A DNA stretch of 64,000 bases from an uncultured Alphaproteobacteria bacterium (lineage in GTDB: Bacteria; Pseudomonadota; Alphaproteobacteria; Geminicoccales; Geminicoccaceae): assembly GCA_937995535.1 (NCBI GenBank), contig CALKJU010000029.1:62001-126000 (forward strand), read 5' to 3'. Shown in pieces: positions 43,725-51,133 of this stretch (the stretch's first letter is position 1; every line of letters starts with the position of its first letter). A program made the translations under genes and the position numbers. The notes under the pieces are model-generated. The model was not told where the DNA came from and did no database searches. It saw only the letters and a list, made by a program, of their open reading frames with translations.

Positions 43725-45431
43725 TCAGGGCGAGGCCGGGCCGGCCCGAGCGGCCAGCGCTTGGCTCGCGGCCATCATCCGGCAGAGCAGGACGACGGGT
43801 GCGAGGCCGGCGACGACGATCAGCAGCGACGGCAGGGCAGCGCCGTCCAGGCGCTCCTGGGTCGCCATGAGGAACGCCTCGACGGCCAGCGTGTCGACAT
43901 TGAACGGACGCAGCATCAGCGTCGCCGGCAGCTCCTTGAGCACGTCGACCATGACCAGAAGCGCGGCGCCGAGCAGGCTAGGCCGGAGCAGCGGCAGGTG
44001 GACGCGCCCCAACAGGCGCCATGGCGAGCAGCCCAGCGTGCGGGCGGCGTCCTCGAGATTGCCGCGGATCCGTGCCATCCCGGCGTCGAGCGGGTTCCAG
44101 GCGACGGCGAAGAAGCGGACGAGGTAGGCGTAGAGCAAGGCCACGACGCTGCCGCTCACCAGCAGCCCCGGAGCGATCGCGGCGAGCCCCCGGTCGAGCG
44201 TGCCCAGCGTGACGAGCAGCGCGACGCCGATCACCACCCCCGGCATCGCATAGCCGAGGGTCGCGGCACTGATCAGCGCCCGGCCGACCTGACCGCCACG
44301 GCGCGCGGCGTAGAGTGCGGTGACAGCCATCGCCAGGATCAGCGCCGCGGCGCAGCCGGCGAGCGCCAGCGTCGTGCCGATCAGCTTCAGCAGCCGTGCC
44401 GGCGGGATCGAGTCGCTCGAACCGAACGCCATGCCGACCAGCAGCAGGGCCGGAAGGACGAAGCCCATGAGCAGCGGCGTTGCGGTCGCGGCGAGCGCGA
44501 CCAGCGCCGGTGCACCGCGCAGCGGCGTCGCGTTGGCGGCGTGCTTGCGCATCCCGGGCGCCGCGAAGGACGCCTCGCCGCGGCTGTAGCGCTCGAGCAC
44601 GACGAGGGTCAGCACCGCCGACATCAGGACCAGCGCCAGCTGCGCCGCGGTGCCGGGGCTGCCCATCGCGTACCAGGCCCGGTAGATGCCGGTCGTGAAC
44701 GTCGGCACCTCGAAGAACCGCACGGCACCGAAATCGGCCAGCGTCTCCATCAGCACGAAGGTGACGCCGGCGACGAGTGCCGGCCGCGCGGCCGGGAGCG
44801 TGACCCGCCAGAAGGCGCCCCACGGACCGCAGCCGAGCGTCCGGGCCACCTCGGTGGTGCAGGCCGCCTGATCGAGGAACGCCGCCCGTGCCGTCACGTA
44901 GACGTAGGGATAGAGGGCGAGCGAGAGGACCAGGACGGCGCCGCCGCGGGAGTGGATCGGCGGGAACCAGTAGTCTTGCCAGCCCCAGCCGGTGAGCTGG
45001 CGCAGCGCGGTCTGCACGGGACCGGTGAACTGCAGGAAGTCGGTATAGGCATAGGCGAGCACATAGGCCGGCATCGCCAACGGCAGGATCAGCGCCCATT
45101 CGAGAACGTCGCGACCGGGAAAGCGGTAGACCGTGACCAGCCAGGCCGCGCCGGTCCCCATCGCCAGGGTCAGCGCCCCGACACCGGCGCAGAGCAGGAC
45201 CGTGCTGAGCGCGTACTCGGGCAGCATGGTGCTGGCGAGGTGCGCCCACCATGCCGGGTCCCCGTCCATCGCCAGCAGCCCGATGACGGCGAGCGGAAGG
45301 GCGACGACGACCAGCAGTGCGGCGGCCGGCAGCAGCGCGCCGATACGCCGTCCCGCCGCGACAGCGACGTCGCCGGGAAGATTCGCTGTCGCCGGCGCGA
45401 CGAGCCTCGTGGTTGCTGCGGGCGTCCCCAT
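43725..45431 (-). CDS. iron(III)-type ABC transporter permease, fused double domain (FbpB-like)
   Basis: A 568-residue permease with two homologous halves, each with an EAA coupling loop: EVARTLGCGPWGAFWRVTLP in the first and EDAARTLGCSPWRLLGRVHL in the second. The layout and the RAFPGRDVLEWAL-like stretch VYRFPGRDVLEWALILP are those of FbpB/SfuB ferric-iron permeases. About 12 membrane helices are visible. ATG 45431 is chosen; the frame continues to 45482 upstream. No binding protein or ATPase gene lies next to it, so partners must be encoded elsewhere. Confidence 0.92.
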   Translation of the reverse strand: MGTPAATTRLVAPATANLPGDVAVAAGRRIGALLPAAALLVVVALPLAVIGLLAMDGDPAWWAHLASTMLPEYALSTVLLCAGVGALTLAMGTGAAWLVTVYRFPGRDVLEWALILPLAMPAYVLAYAYTDFLQFTGPVQTALRQLTGWGWQDYWFPPIHSRGGAVLVLSLALYPYVYVTARAAFLDQAACTTEVARTLGCGPWGAFWRVTLPAARPALVAGVTFVLMETLADFGAVRFFEVPTFTTGIYRAWYAMGSPGTAAQLALVLMSAVLTLVVLERYSRGEASFAAPGMRKHAANATPLRGAPALVALAATATPLLMGFVLPALLLVGMAFGSSDSIPPARLLKLIGTTLALAGCAAALILAMAVTALYAARRGGQVGRALISAATLGYAMPGVVIGVALLVTLGTLDRGLAAIAPGLLVSGSVVALLYAYLVRFFAVAWNPLDAGMARIRGNLEDAARTLGCSPWRLLGRVHLPLLRPSLLGAALLVMVDVLKELPATLMLRPFNVDTLAVEAFLMATQERLDGAALPSLLIVVAGLAPVVLLCRMMAASQALAARAGPASP

Positions 45432-45560
45432 GTCCCGTCGGGGTGATCCCCGGTCCTGTTCTGATCGGCTGACCAGCCTCACCGTCTAGCTTGTCGCCCG
45501 CAACGACGCAATGCAGGTGGTGTCACCGACTTGCTGCCTTTGGATTAACGGAGCCGCGCG

Positions 45561-46484
45561 ATGGAGATCTACTCTGGAATTATTTTAAGTCGCTTCTGGC
45601 GTCCGTCGTCCCACCGGCCATGTCGGCCCGGCCCGGGAGCTGGCGTCGGCTTGTCCGGGCGCGTGATCCGCGCCTATACCCGCGCGGCCGCCGGCATCCG
45701 TCGGCCGGTCAGCGTCTGGATCGCCCGCTTGTCGCAGAACTCCGACCTCGCCGCGCTCCGCGCCGAGATCGACCGGATCGACGACCGCATCGCCGATCTG
45801 CTCGTCGAGCGGCTCGCCGTCGTGCGCGCGATCGGCCGCGCCAAGGGCGATCTCGCCGCGCATCGCCTCGCCCTGCGGCTCGGCCGCGAGGCGCAGATGC
45901 TGCGCCGCCTGCTGGCCCGTGCCGCCGGCGGCTTCCCGCCCGGCGGCATCCTGCGCATCTGGCGCGAGATCATCGCCAACTCGACCCAGATCGAGGTGCC
46001 GTTCGGCTGCGTGGTCGACCGCCGTGGCGGCGTGTTCCTGCACGATCTGGCCCGCGACCAGGTCGGCAGCGCGACCCCGATCCGCGAGGCTGCCGACACG
46101 CAGGGCGTGCTCGCCGTGCTCGCCGGCGATCCGCAGCATCTCGGCGTGCTGACGCCGCCGAGCACGGCCGACTGGTGGCCGGCGATACTGCCGGATGGCG
46201 TGCAGGTCGTGGCCCGGCTTCCGGTCACGGACGCGGTGGCTCTGCCCATGGGGTACGTCGTGGCCCGGCTCGAGCGCGAGCCGAGCGGCGCCGATCTGAC
46301 GCTGGTCGACCTCTCGGCCGGCGCGGTCCCGGCCGAGGCGCGCGTGGTCGCGCGTGGACCCGACGGCCGCCGGCTCGTCGAGCTCGAGGGCTTCGACACC
46401 GAGCTCCCGGGCGCCCATCGGGTCGGCGGCTATCCGGTGCCGTTGTCGCTGCCGGGGGCGCCGGCGACGGGAGAGGGACGGTGA
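45561..46484 (+). CDS. chorismate mutase (AroQ-type) with extra domain
   Basis: Converts chorismate to prephenate for Phe/Tyr synthesis. The AroQ helical domain runs from about residue 61 (LAALRAEIDRIDDRIADLL) to 145 (GGILRIWREIIANS). It is followed by about 160 residues of alpha/beta sequence (FGCVVDRRGGVFLHDLARDQ and onward) as in longer alphaproteobacterial forms. The ATG at 45561 follows GGAG, but the first 56 residues are basic and unlike the family; TTG 45729 would start right at the domain and is a real alternative. The stop overlaps the hisC GTG (GTGA), so the genes are translationally coupled. Confidence 0.85.
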   Translation: MEIYSGIILSRFWRPSSHRPCRPGPGAGVGLSGRVIRAYTRAAAGIRRPVSVWIARLSQNSDLAALRAEIDRIDDRIADLLVERLAVVRAIGRAKGDLAAHRLALRLGREAQMLRRLLARAAGGFPPGGILRIWREIIANSTQIEVPFGCVVDRRGGVFLHDLARDQVGSATPIREAADTQGVLAVLAGDPQHLGVLTPPSTADWWPAILPDGVQVVARLPVTDAVALPMGYVVARLEREPSGADLTLVDLSAGAVPAEARVVARGPDGRRLVELEGFDTELPGAHRVGGYPVPLSLPGAPATGEGR

Positions 46485-47581
46485 GCGGGCCGCGACCCCG
46501 CCCCGGGATCCTGGAGATCAAGCCCTATGTCGGCGGCAAGGCCGAGCTCTCGGGCGGCCGGCCTGTGCTCAAGCTGTCCTCGAACGAGAGCGCGATCGGG
46601 CCGAGCCCGAAGGCGATCGCCGCCTATCGCGAGGAGGCGGCGCGGCTGCACCGCTATCCGGACGGCGCCTGCACCGCGTTGCGCCGCAAGATCGCACAGC
46701 GGCACAATCTCGACGCGGAACGGATCGTCTGTGGCGCCGGCTCCGACGAGCTGATCGGCCTGCTCGTGCGCGCCTTCGCCGGGCCGGGCGACGAGGTGCT
46801 CTACAGCGCGCACGGCTTCCTGATGTACCGGCTGGCCGCACTGGCGGCCGGAGCGCATCCGGTGGCGGCGCCGGAAACGGACCTCCGCGCCGATGTCGAC
46901 GCGCTCCTCGCCCGCGTCACCAGTCGGACGCGCATCCTGTTCCTCGCCAACCCGAACAATCCGACCGGCAGCTATCTGACCGGGCCGGAGCTCTCCCGCC
47001 TCCACGCGGGCCTGCCCGAGGACGTGCTGCTCGTGATCGATGCGGCCTACGCCGAGTTCGTCGACGACGCGGCCTACAGCGCCGGCGAGGAGCTCGCCTC
47101 GACCTGTGCCAACGTCGTGATGTGCCGGACTTTCTCCAAGCTGCACGGGCTCGCCGCGCTGCGCCTCGGCTGGATGCTCGGTAGCGACGATGTGGTCGAC
47201 GTGATCAACCGGACCCGGGGCCCGTTCAACGTCGGGCAACCGGCGCAAGCGGCCGGCGTCGCGGCGCTCGACGACCTCGAGCACCAGGACCGGGCACGCG
47301 CGCACAACCGGCGCTGGCTGCCTTGGCTGCAGGACGCCATCTCGGCACTGGGGCTGAAGGTGTGGCCGAGCGTCGGCAACTTCCTGCTGGTCGAGTTCCC
47401 ACGCGAGCCGGGACGCGACGCCGCGGCCGGCAACGCGGCGCTGGAGCGCGCGGGCGTGCTGGTCCGCGAGATGCATGCCTATGGGCTCGGGCATTGCCTG
47501 CGCATCACCGTCGGGCTTGAGGACGAGAACCGGCGGCTGGTGGCAGCGCTCGAGGACTTCGTCCGGCGGGAGCCGGGCTGA
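46481..47581 (+). CDS. hisC: histidinol-phosphate / aromatic aminotransferase
   Basis: PLP-dependent fold-type I aminotransferase of 366 residues, HisC family. Seen: LKLSSNESAIGPSPKA, RYPDGACTALRRKIA, GAGSDELIGLL, NPNNPTGSYL, and PLP Lys220 in TFSKLHGLAALRLGW. It lies between chorismate mutase and prephenate dehydrogenase genes with overlapping start/stop codons on both sides. So here it most likely transaminates an aromatic keto acid (phenylpyruvate, hydroxyphenylpyruvate or prephenate), as HisC2-type enzymes do, rather than histidinol phosphate. GTG start 46481. Confidence 0.93.
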   Translation: MSGPRPRPGILEIKPYVGGKAELSGGRPVLKLSSNESAIGPSPKAIAAYREEAARLHRYPDGACTALRRKIAQRHNLDAERIVCGAGSDELIGLLVRAFAGPGDEVLYSAHGFLMYRLAALAAGAHPVAAPETDLRADVDALLARVTSRTRILFLANPNNPTGSYLTGPELSRLHAGLPEDVLLVIDAAYAEFVDDAAYSAGEELASTCANVVMCRTFSKLHGLAALRLGWMLGSDDVVDVINRTRGPFNVGQPAQAAGVAALDDLEHQDRARAHNRRWLPWLQDAISALGLKVWPSVGNFLLVEFPREPGRDAAAGNAALERAGVLVREMHAYGLGHCLRITVGLEDENRRLVAALEDFVRREPG

Positions 47582-48498
47582 TGCGGATCGAGCGGCTGGC
47601 GCTGATCGGGATCGGCCTGATCATCGGGTCGCTGGCCCTGGCGCTGCGCAAGGCCGGTGCGGTCGGCGAGATCGTGGCTTGCGCGCGCGGCGACGCGACC
47701 CGCGCGCGGGCGCTCGAGCGCGGCCTGTGCGATCGCGCCGTCGCCGACCCCGCCGAGGCGGTCGATGGCGCCGAGCTCGTCGTGCTGGGTGTCCCGCCGG
47801 GCGCCTGCGGCGACGTCGCCCGGGCGATGCGCCGCCGCCTGTCTGCCGAAGCGATCGTGTCCGACGTTGGCTCGGTCAAGGCGCAGATCGTGCGCGACGT
47901 GGCGCCGCACCTCCCGGACCGGCGTCGCTTCGTCCCCGGCCACCCGGTCGCCGGAACCGAGCATTCCGGCCCCGATGCGGCGTTCGACAGCCTGTTTCAG
48001 AACCGGCGCTGCATCCTCACCCCGATCGAGGACACCGACGCCGCGGCGGTCGTGCGGGTGCGGGCGATGTGGGAGGCGGTCGGCGCGCGCGTCGATACCA
48101 TGACGCCCGAGCATCATGATCGTGTCCTGGCGATCACCTCGCACCTGCCGCACCTGATCGCCTACACGATCGTCGGCACGGTCGCCGACCTCGAGGACGA
48201 GGCGCGCACCGAGGTGTTCAAGTACGCCGCTGGCGGGTTCACCGACTTCACCCGCATCGCCGCGTCCGATCCGACCATGTGGCGCGACGTGTTCCTCAAC
48301 AACCGCGAGGCGGTCCTGGAGATGCTCGGCCGATTCACCGAGGATCTCGTCGCCCTGCAACGCGCGATCCGCTGGGGCGAGGGCGAGAAGTTGTTCGAGC
48401 TTTTCACCCGCACCCGGGCGATCCGGCGCGGTGTCATCGAGGCCGGCCAGGCCTATCAGCGCCAGCCCGCACCGCCCGCCAGCAACGCGCGTCCATGA
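47581..48498 (+). CDS. tyrC: prephenate/arogenate dehydrogenase
   Basis: A 305-residue NAD(P)-dependent dehydrogenase that makes hydroxyphenylpyruvate or tyrosine from prephenate or arogenate. The dinucleotide loop is LIGIGLIIGSLALALRKAG, slightly unusual with Ile where Gly is normal (GLIGGS). Substrate-site motifs are SDVGSVKAQI, GHPVAGTEHSG and ITSHLPHLIAY. ATG 47581 overlaps the hisC stop by one base, and its own stop overlaps the ChaC gene ATG. There is no ACT domain, so it should lack direct tyrosine feedback. Confidence 0.93.
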   Translation: MRIERLALIGIGLIIGSLALALRKAGAVGEIVACARGDATRARALERGLCDRAVADPAEAVDGAELVVLGVPPGACGDVARAMRRRLSAEAIVSDVGSVKAQIVRDVAPHLPDRRRFVPGHPVAGTEHSGPDAAFDSLFQNRRCILTPIEDTDAAAVVRVRAMWEAVGARVDTMTPEHHDRVLAITSHLPHLIAYTIVGTVADLEDEARTEVFKYAAGGFTDFTRIAASDPTMWRDVFLNNREAVLEMLGRFTEDLVALQRAIRWGEGEKLFELFTRTRAIRRGVIEAGQAYQRQPAPPASNARP

Positions 48499-49034
48499 GC
48501 TCTGGCGGGACGCAGCTGGCCTGGGCCTTCGGCTATGGCTCGTTGATGTGGCAGCCGGGCTTCGCGGTGGACGTCCTGGACACCGCCACCCTCGACGGCT
48601 GGCATCGCGCGCTCTGCGTCTATTCGTGGCACTATCGGGGCACCCGCGAGCGGCCCGGGCTGGTCATGGGGCTGGCGCCGGGCCGCTCCTGCGTCGGCCG
48701 TGCGCTCGGCTTCGCGCGCCACCGGGAGGCAGAAGTCCTCGACTATCTCGACCGCCGCGAGCAGACCAACTACGTCTACGAACGACGGTTGGTGCCGGTG
48801 CGCCGATCGTCGGGCGAGGTGGTCGAGGCCTGGGCCTACATCGCCCGCACCGATCACCCCCAATACGCCGGCGATCTCTCCGAGGAGACGGCGCTGACCC
48901 TTGTCCTCCAGGGGACCGGAATTGGCGGCGCGTGCGTCGACTACGTCCGTCAGACGGTGGCGCACCTGCGCGCGATGGGGATCGTCGAGCCGCGGCTCGA
49001 GGCGCTCGCAGGTCGCCTCCCGGTGCCGTCCTGA
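48495..49034 (+). CDS. ChaC-type gamma-glutamylcyclotransferase
   Basis: Degrades glutathione to 5-oxoproline and Cys-Gly in the cytosol. The 179-residue protein has the family fold with the binding loop GYGSL at residues 13-17 and catalytic Glu87 in YLDRREQTNY, the ChaC arrangement. ATG 48495 overlaps the dehydrogenase stop by 4 bp, placing it in the aromatic amino-acid operon. Why a glutathione-degrading enzyme should be coupled there is unclear. Confidence 0.92.
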   Translation: MSSGGTQLAWAFGYGSLMWQPGFAVDVLDTATLDGWHRALCVYSWHYRGTRERPGLVMGLAPGRSCVGRALGFARHREAEVLDYLDRREQTNYVYERRLVPVRRSSGEVVEAWAYIARTDHPQYAGDLSEETALTLVLQGTGIGGACVDYVRQTVAHLRAMGIVEPRLEALAGRLPVPS

Positions 49035-49066
49035 CCGACCGGCCCTGACTTCCTGGAGTAGCTCGC

Positions 49067-49864
49067 TTGCGGCTGCGCGTGACGACCTGGAACGTCAACT
49101 CGATCCGCCTGCGGGAGCCGCTCCTGGCGCGGCTCGTCGAGACGCTGCGGCCCGATGTGCTGTGCCTCCAGGAGACCAAGATCGAGGACGACCGGTTCCC
49201 CTACGACATGGTCCGCCGGCTCGGCTTCGAGCATGTCTACGCGCACGGCCAGAAGGCGTACCACGGGGTCGCTGTGCTCGCGCGCGTGCCGCTCTCCGAA
49301 CCCCGCTCCATGCGCTGGTGCGAGATCGACCATGCCCGGCACGCGATCGTCGGCCTGCCGGGCGGGATCGAGCTGCACAACCTCTACATCCCCGCCGGCG
49401 GTGACCTGCCGGATCCGGAACTCAATCCCAAGTTCGCCCACAAGCTCGACATGCTGGCCGAGCTCGCGACCTGGCACGAGGCCCATCGTGACGATCGGCG
49501 GCATCTCATCCTCCTCGGCGACCTCAACATCGCCCCGTTGCCGACCGATGTCTGGAGCCACACCCAGCTTCTCGACGTCGTCAGCCATACGCCCGTCGAG
49601 GTGGCGGCACTGGATCGCCTGCAGCGGGCCGGCGGCTTCGTCGACGCGGTGCGGACGGTGATCCCGGCCGAGCAGAAGCTCTACTCCTGGTGGAGCTACC
49701 GGGCGCGTGACTGGGCCGCCTCCGACCGCGGTCGGCGTCTCGACCATGTCTGGCTCTCGCCCGCTCTGGCGCCGGCGCTGGCCGCCGCCAGCGTGCTCCG
49801 CGAGGCGCGCGGCTGGCCACAGCCCTCCGATCATGTCCCGGTGAGCGTCGATCTCGATCTCTAG
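49067..49864 (+). CDS. xthA: exodeoxyribonuclease III / AP endonuclease
   Basis: Mg-dependent base-excision repair nuclease of 265 residues. Motifs in order: TWNVNSIRLR, LCLQETKIEDD (metal Glu), YHGVAVLAR, GDLNIAPLPTDVW (catalytic Asp/Asn) and RRLDHVWLS (Asp/His). The start is TTG 49067 with GGAG upstream; no ATG or GTG lies near the conserved N-terminus. The stop is TAG. It follows the ChaC gene by 32 bp on the same strand. Confidence 0.95.
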   Translation: MRLRVTTWNVNSIRLREPLLARLVETLRPDVLCLQETKIEDDRFPYDMVRRLGFEHVYAHGQKAYHGVAVLARVPLSEPRSMRWCEIDHARHAIVGLPGGIELHNLYIPAGGDLPDPELNPKFAHKLDMLAELATWHEAHRDDRRHLILLGDLNIAPLPTDVWSHTQLLDVVSHTPVEVAALDRLQRAGGFVDAVRTVIPAEQKLYSWWSYRARDWAASDRGRRLDHVWLSPALAPALAAASVLREARGWPQPSDHVPVSVDLDL

Positions 49865-50001
49865 CCGGGTGTCACTTTCGCGCTTCACGTCGGGGGCGGA
49901 CGCTGCTATACCCTGGGCGATCGAAGGGTGTCGTACACCCCGTGCCGAAGGGAGGCATGTCTCGGTCGCGCCGTTCAACTGCGACGCGAGGACCACAAGC
50001 G

Positions 50002-50181
50002 ATGCCCTGGTTCGAGCTGATCGTCGCCGCGCTCTATTTCCAGGCCTTCATCTGGTACGGACGGCTGTCCTACGTTCAGGGCGTGCTCGACCGTCACTAC
50101 GATCCGCGCGCGAAGCGCGTCCGGCACGTGCTTGAGGACCATCGGACCGGCACCGTACCGGTGCGCGGCTCCTGCCGCTGA
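50002..50181 (+). CDS. small membrane-associated protein of unknown function
   Basis: A 59-residue product with one hydrophobic segment near the N-terminus (FELIVAALYFQAFIWYG), then a basic, probably cytoplasmic tail. I recognise no family. ATG 50002 has GAGG ten bases upstream. In-frame ATG 49957 and GTG 49942 would add 15-20 arginine-rich residues. The gene is convergent with the OmpR-type regulator, with 6 bp between stops. Confidence 0.55.
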   Translation: MPWFELIVAALYFQAFIWYGRLSYVQGVLDRHYDPRAKRVRHVLEDHRTGTVPVRGSCR

Positions 50182-50187
50182 TCGACC

Positions 50188-50874
50188 TCAGCGGACGAGG
50201 CGATAGCCGCCCGCCTCGGTGACGAGGAGAGTTGGCTCTCCGGCGTCGGGCTCGATCTTCTGCCGCAGCCGGTAGATGTGCGTCTCCAGCGTGTGCGTGG
50301 TGACGCCGGCATTGTAGCCCCAGACCTCGTCGAGCAGCGTCTCGCGACCGACCGCGCGGTCGCCGACGCGATAGAGGTATTTGAGGATCGCGGTCTCCTT
50401 CTCCGTCAGATGGATCCTGCGTCCGCCGCCGGCCACGAGCATCTTGGCCGCCGGCCGGAAACTGTAGGGTCCGATCTGGAAGGTCACGTCGTCGCTGAGC
50501 TCGAACTGCCGCAGCTGCGCGCGTAGTCGCGCCATCAGCACACTCAGGCGAAACGGCTTGGTCACGTAGTCGTTGGCCCCGCTGTCGAGGCCGAGGATGG
50601 CGTCGGCGTCGCTGTCGTGCCCGGTCAGCATGATGATCGGCACCTTGAGGCCGTTCTTGCGCAGCAGGCGGCACAGGTCGCGTCCGTCGCCGTCGGGGAG
50701 GCCGACGTCGAGGATCACCGCCGCCAGTCCGTCGGTCTGCGCCGCGGTCATCCCCTCCCTGACGCTCCCGGCCTCGATCACCTCGAGCCCTTGATGAAGG
50801 ACGAGCTGCTCGGCGAGCTCGCGCCGGAAGTCGACGTCGTCGTCGACGATCAGCACCCGGCCGGACGTGGACAT
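50188..50874 (-). CDS. OmpR-family response regulator
   Basis: A 228-residue two-component regulator: receiver with DDD acidic pocket at 11-13, phospho-acceptor Asp56 in VILDVGLPDGDG, Lys in TKPFRLSVLMARL, and a winged-helix output domain (LTEKETAILKYLYRVG, HTLETHIYRLRQKIE, GGYRLVR). No kinase gene is adjacent. It is divergent from the Alg8-like synthase gene; the shared upstream region holds a 14-bp palindrome and a larger inverted repeat. It may regulate itself and the polysaccharide genes. Confidence 0.93.
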   Translation of the reverse strand: MSTSGRVLIVDDDVDFRRELAEQLVLHQGLEVIEAGSVREGMTAAQTDGLAAVILDVGLPDGDGRDLCRLLRKNGLKVPIIMLTGHDSDADAILGLDSGANDYVTKPFRLSVLMARLRAQLRQFELSDDVTFQIGPYSFRPAAKMLVAGGGRRIHLTEKETAILKYLYRVGDRAVGRETLLDEVWGYNAGVTTHTLETHIYRLRQKIEPDAGEPTLLVTEAGGYRLVR

Positions 50875-50948
50875 GGCCTCGGTCTCCTCAACGGCGCGAC
50901 GGACACTACCGGCGCCGGCGGCGATGTGTGAAGCTGTGCCGCACCGGA

Positions 50949-50962
50949 GTGACGTTCGTCAC
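50949..50962. promoter_or_regulatory. 14-bp palindrome, candidate operator
   Basis: GTGACG-TT-CGTCAC is a perfect palindrome in the divergent region between the OmpR-type regulator and the polysaccharide synthase genes. CCGGA flanks it on the left and CCGGA follows on the right. Confidence 0.5.
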
Positions 50963-50966
50963 CGGA

Positions 50967-51009
50967 GCGCCCGGCACGGACGGATTTTTCGTCGATATTC
51001 GCCGGGCGC
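50967..51009. other. 9-bp inverted repeat with AT-rich loop
   Basis: GCGCCCGGC (50967-50975) and GCCGGGCGC (51001-51009) are perfect complements around a 25-bp loop that contains GGATTTTTCG. As RNA it would be a strong leader hairpin ahead of the polysaccharide synthase. Confidence 0.4.
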
Positions 51010-51051
51010 CGGTCTATGCGAGCGCGCAACGCAAAAGGAGGAAACCGCCCC

Positions 51052-51126
51052 ATGCGACCCCGGGTCGTTGGGCTTGCCCTGGCACCGTGGCGCGCGTCGC
51101 CACGCGCTCGGCGAGTGAGCTGCTGA
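51052..51126 (+). CDS. possible 24-residue leader peptide
   Basis: ATG 51052 is preceded by the strongest ribosome-binding site of this region (AAAAGGAGG). The 24-codon frame (MRPRVVGLALAPWRASPRAR and four more residues) ends at TGA 51124-51126, 7 bp before the Alg8-like gene. It is Arg/Ala/Pro-rich and matches nothing I know. It may be a translated leader that couples to the synthase gene, or chance. Confidence 0.35.
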   Translation: MRPRVVGLALAPWRASPRARRVSC

Positions 51127-51133
51127 GCCCTCG

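Noticed and set aside
50140-50165. Palindromic CACCG/CGGTG segment giving similar peptides on both strands
   Set aside because: It lies inside the 3' end of the small membrane protein gene, next to the regulator stop; a short GC palindrome without T-tract is not enough for a terminator call.
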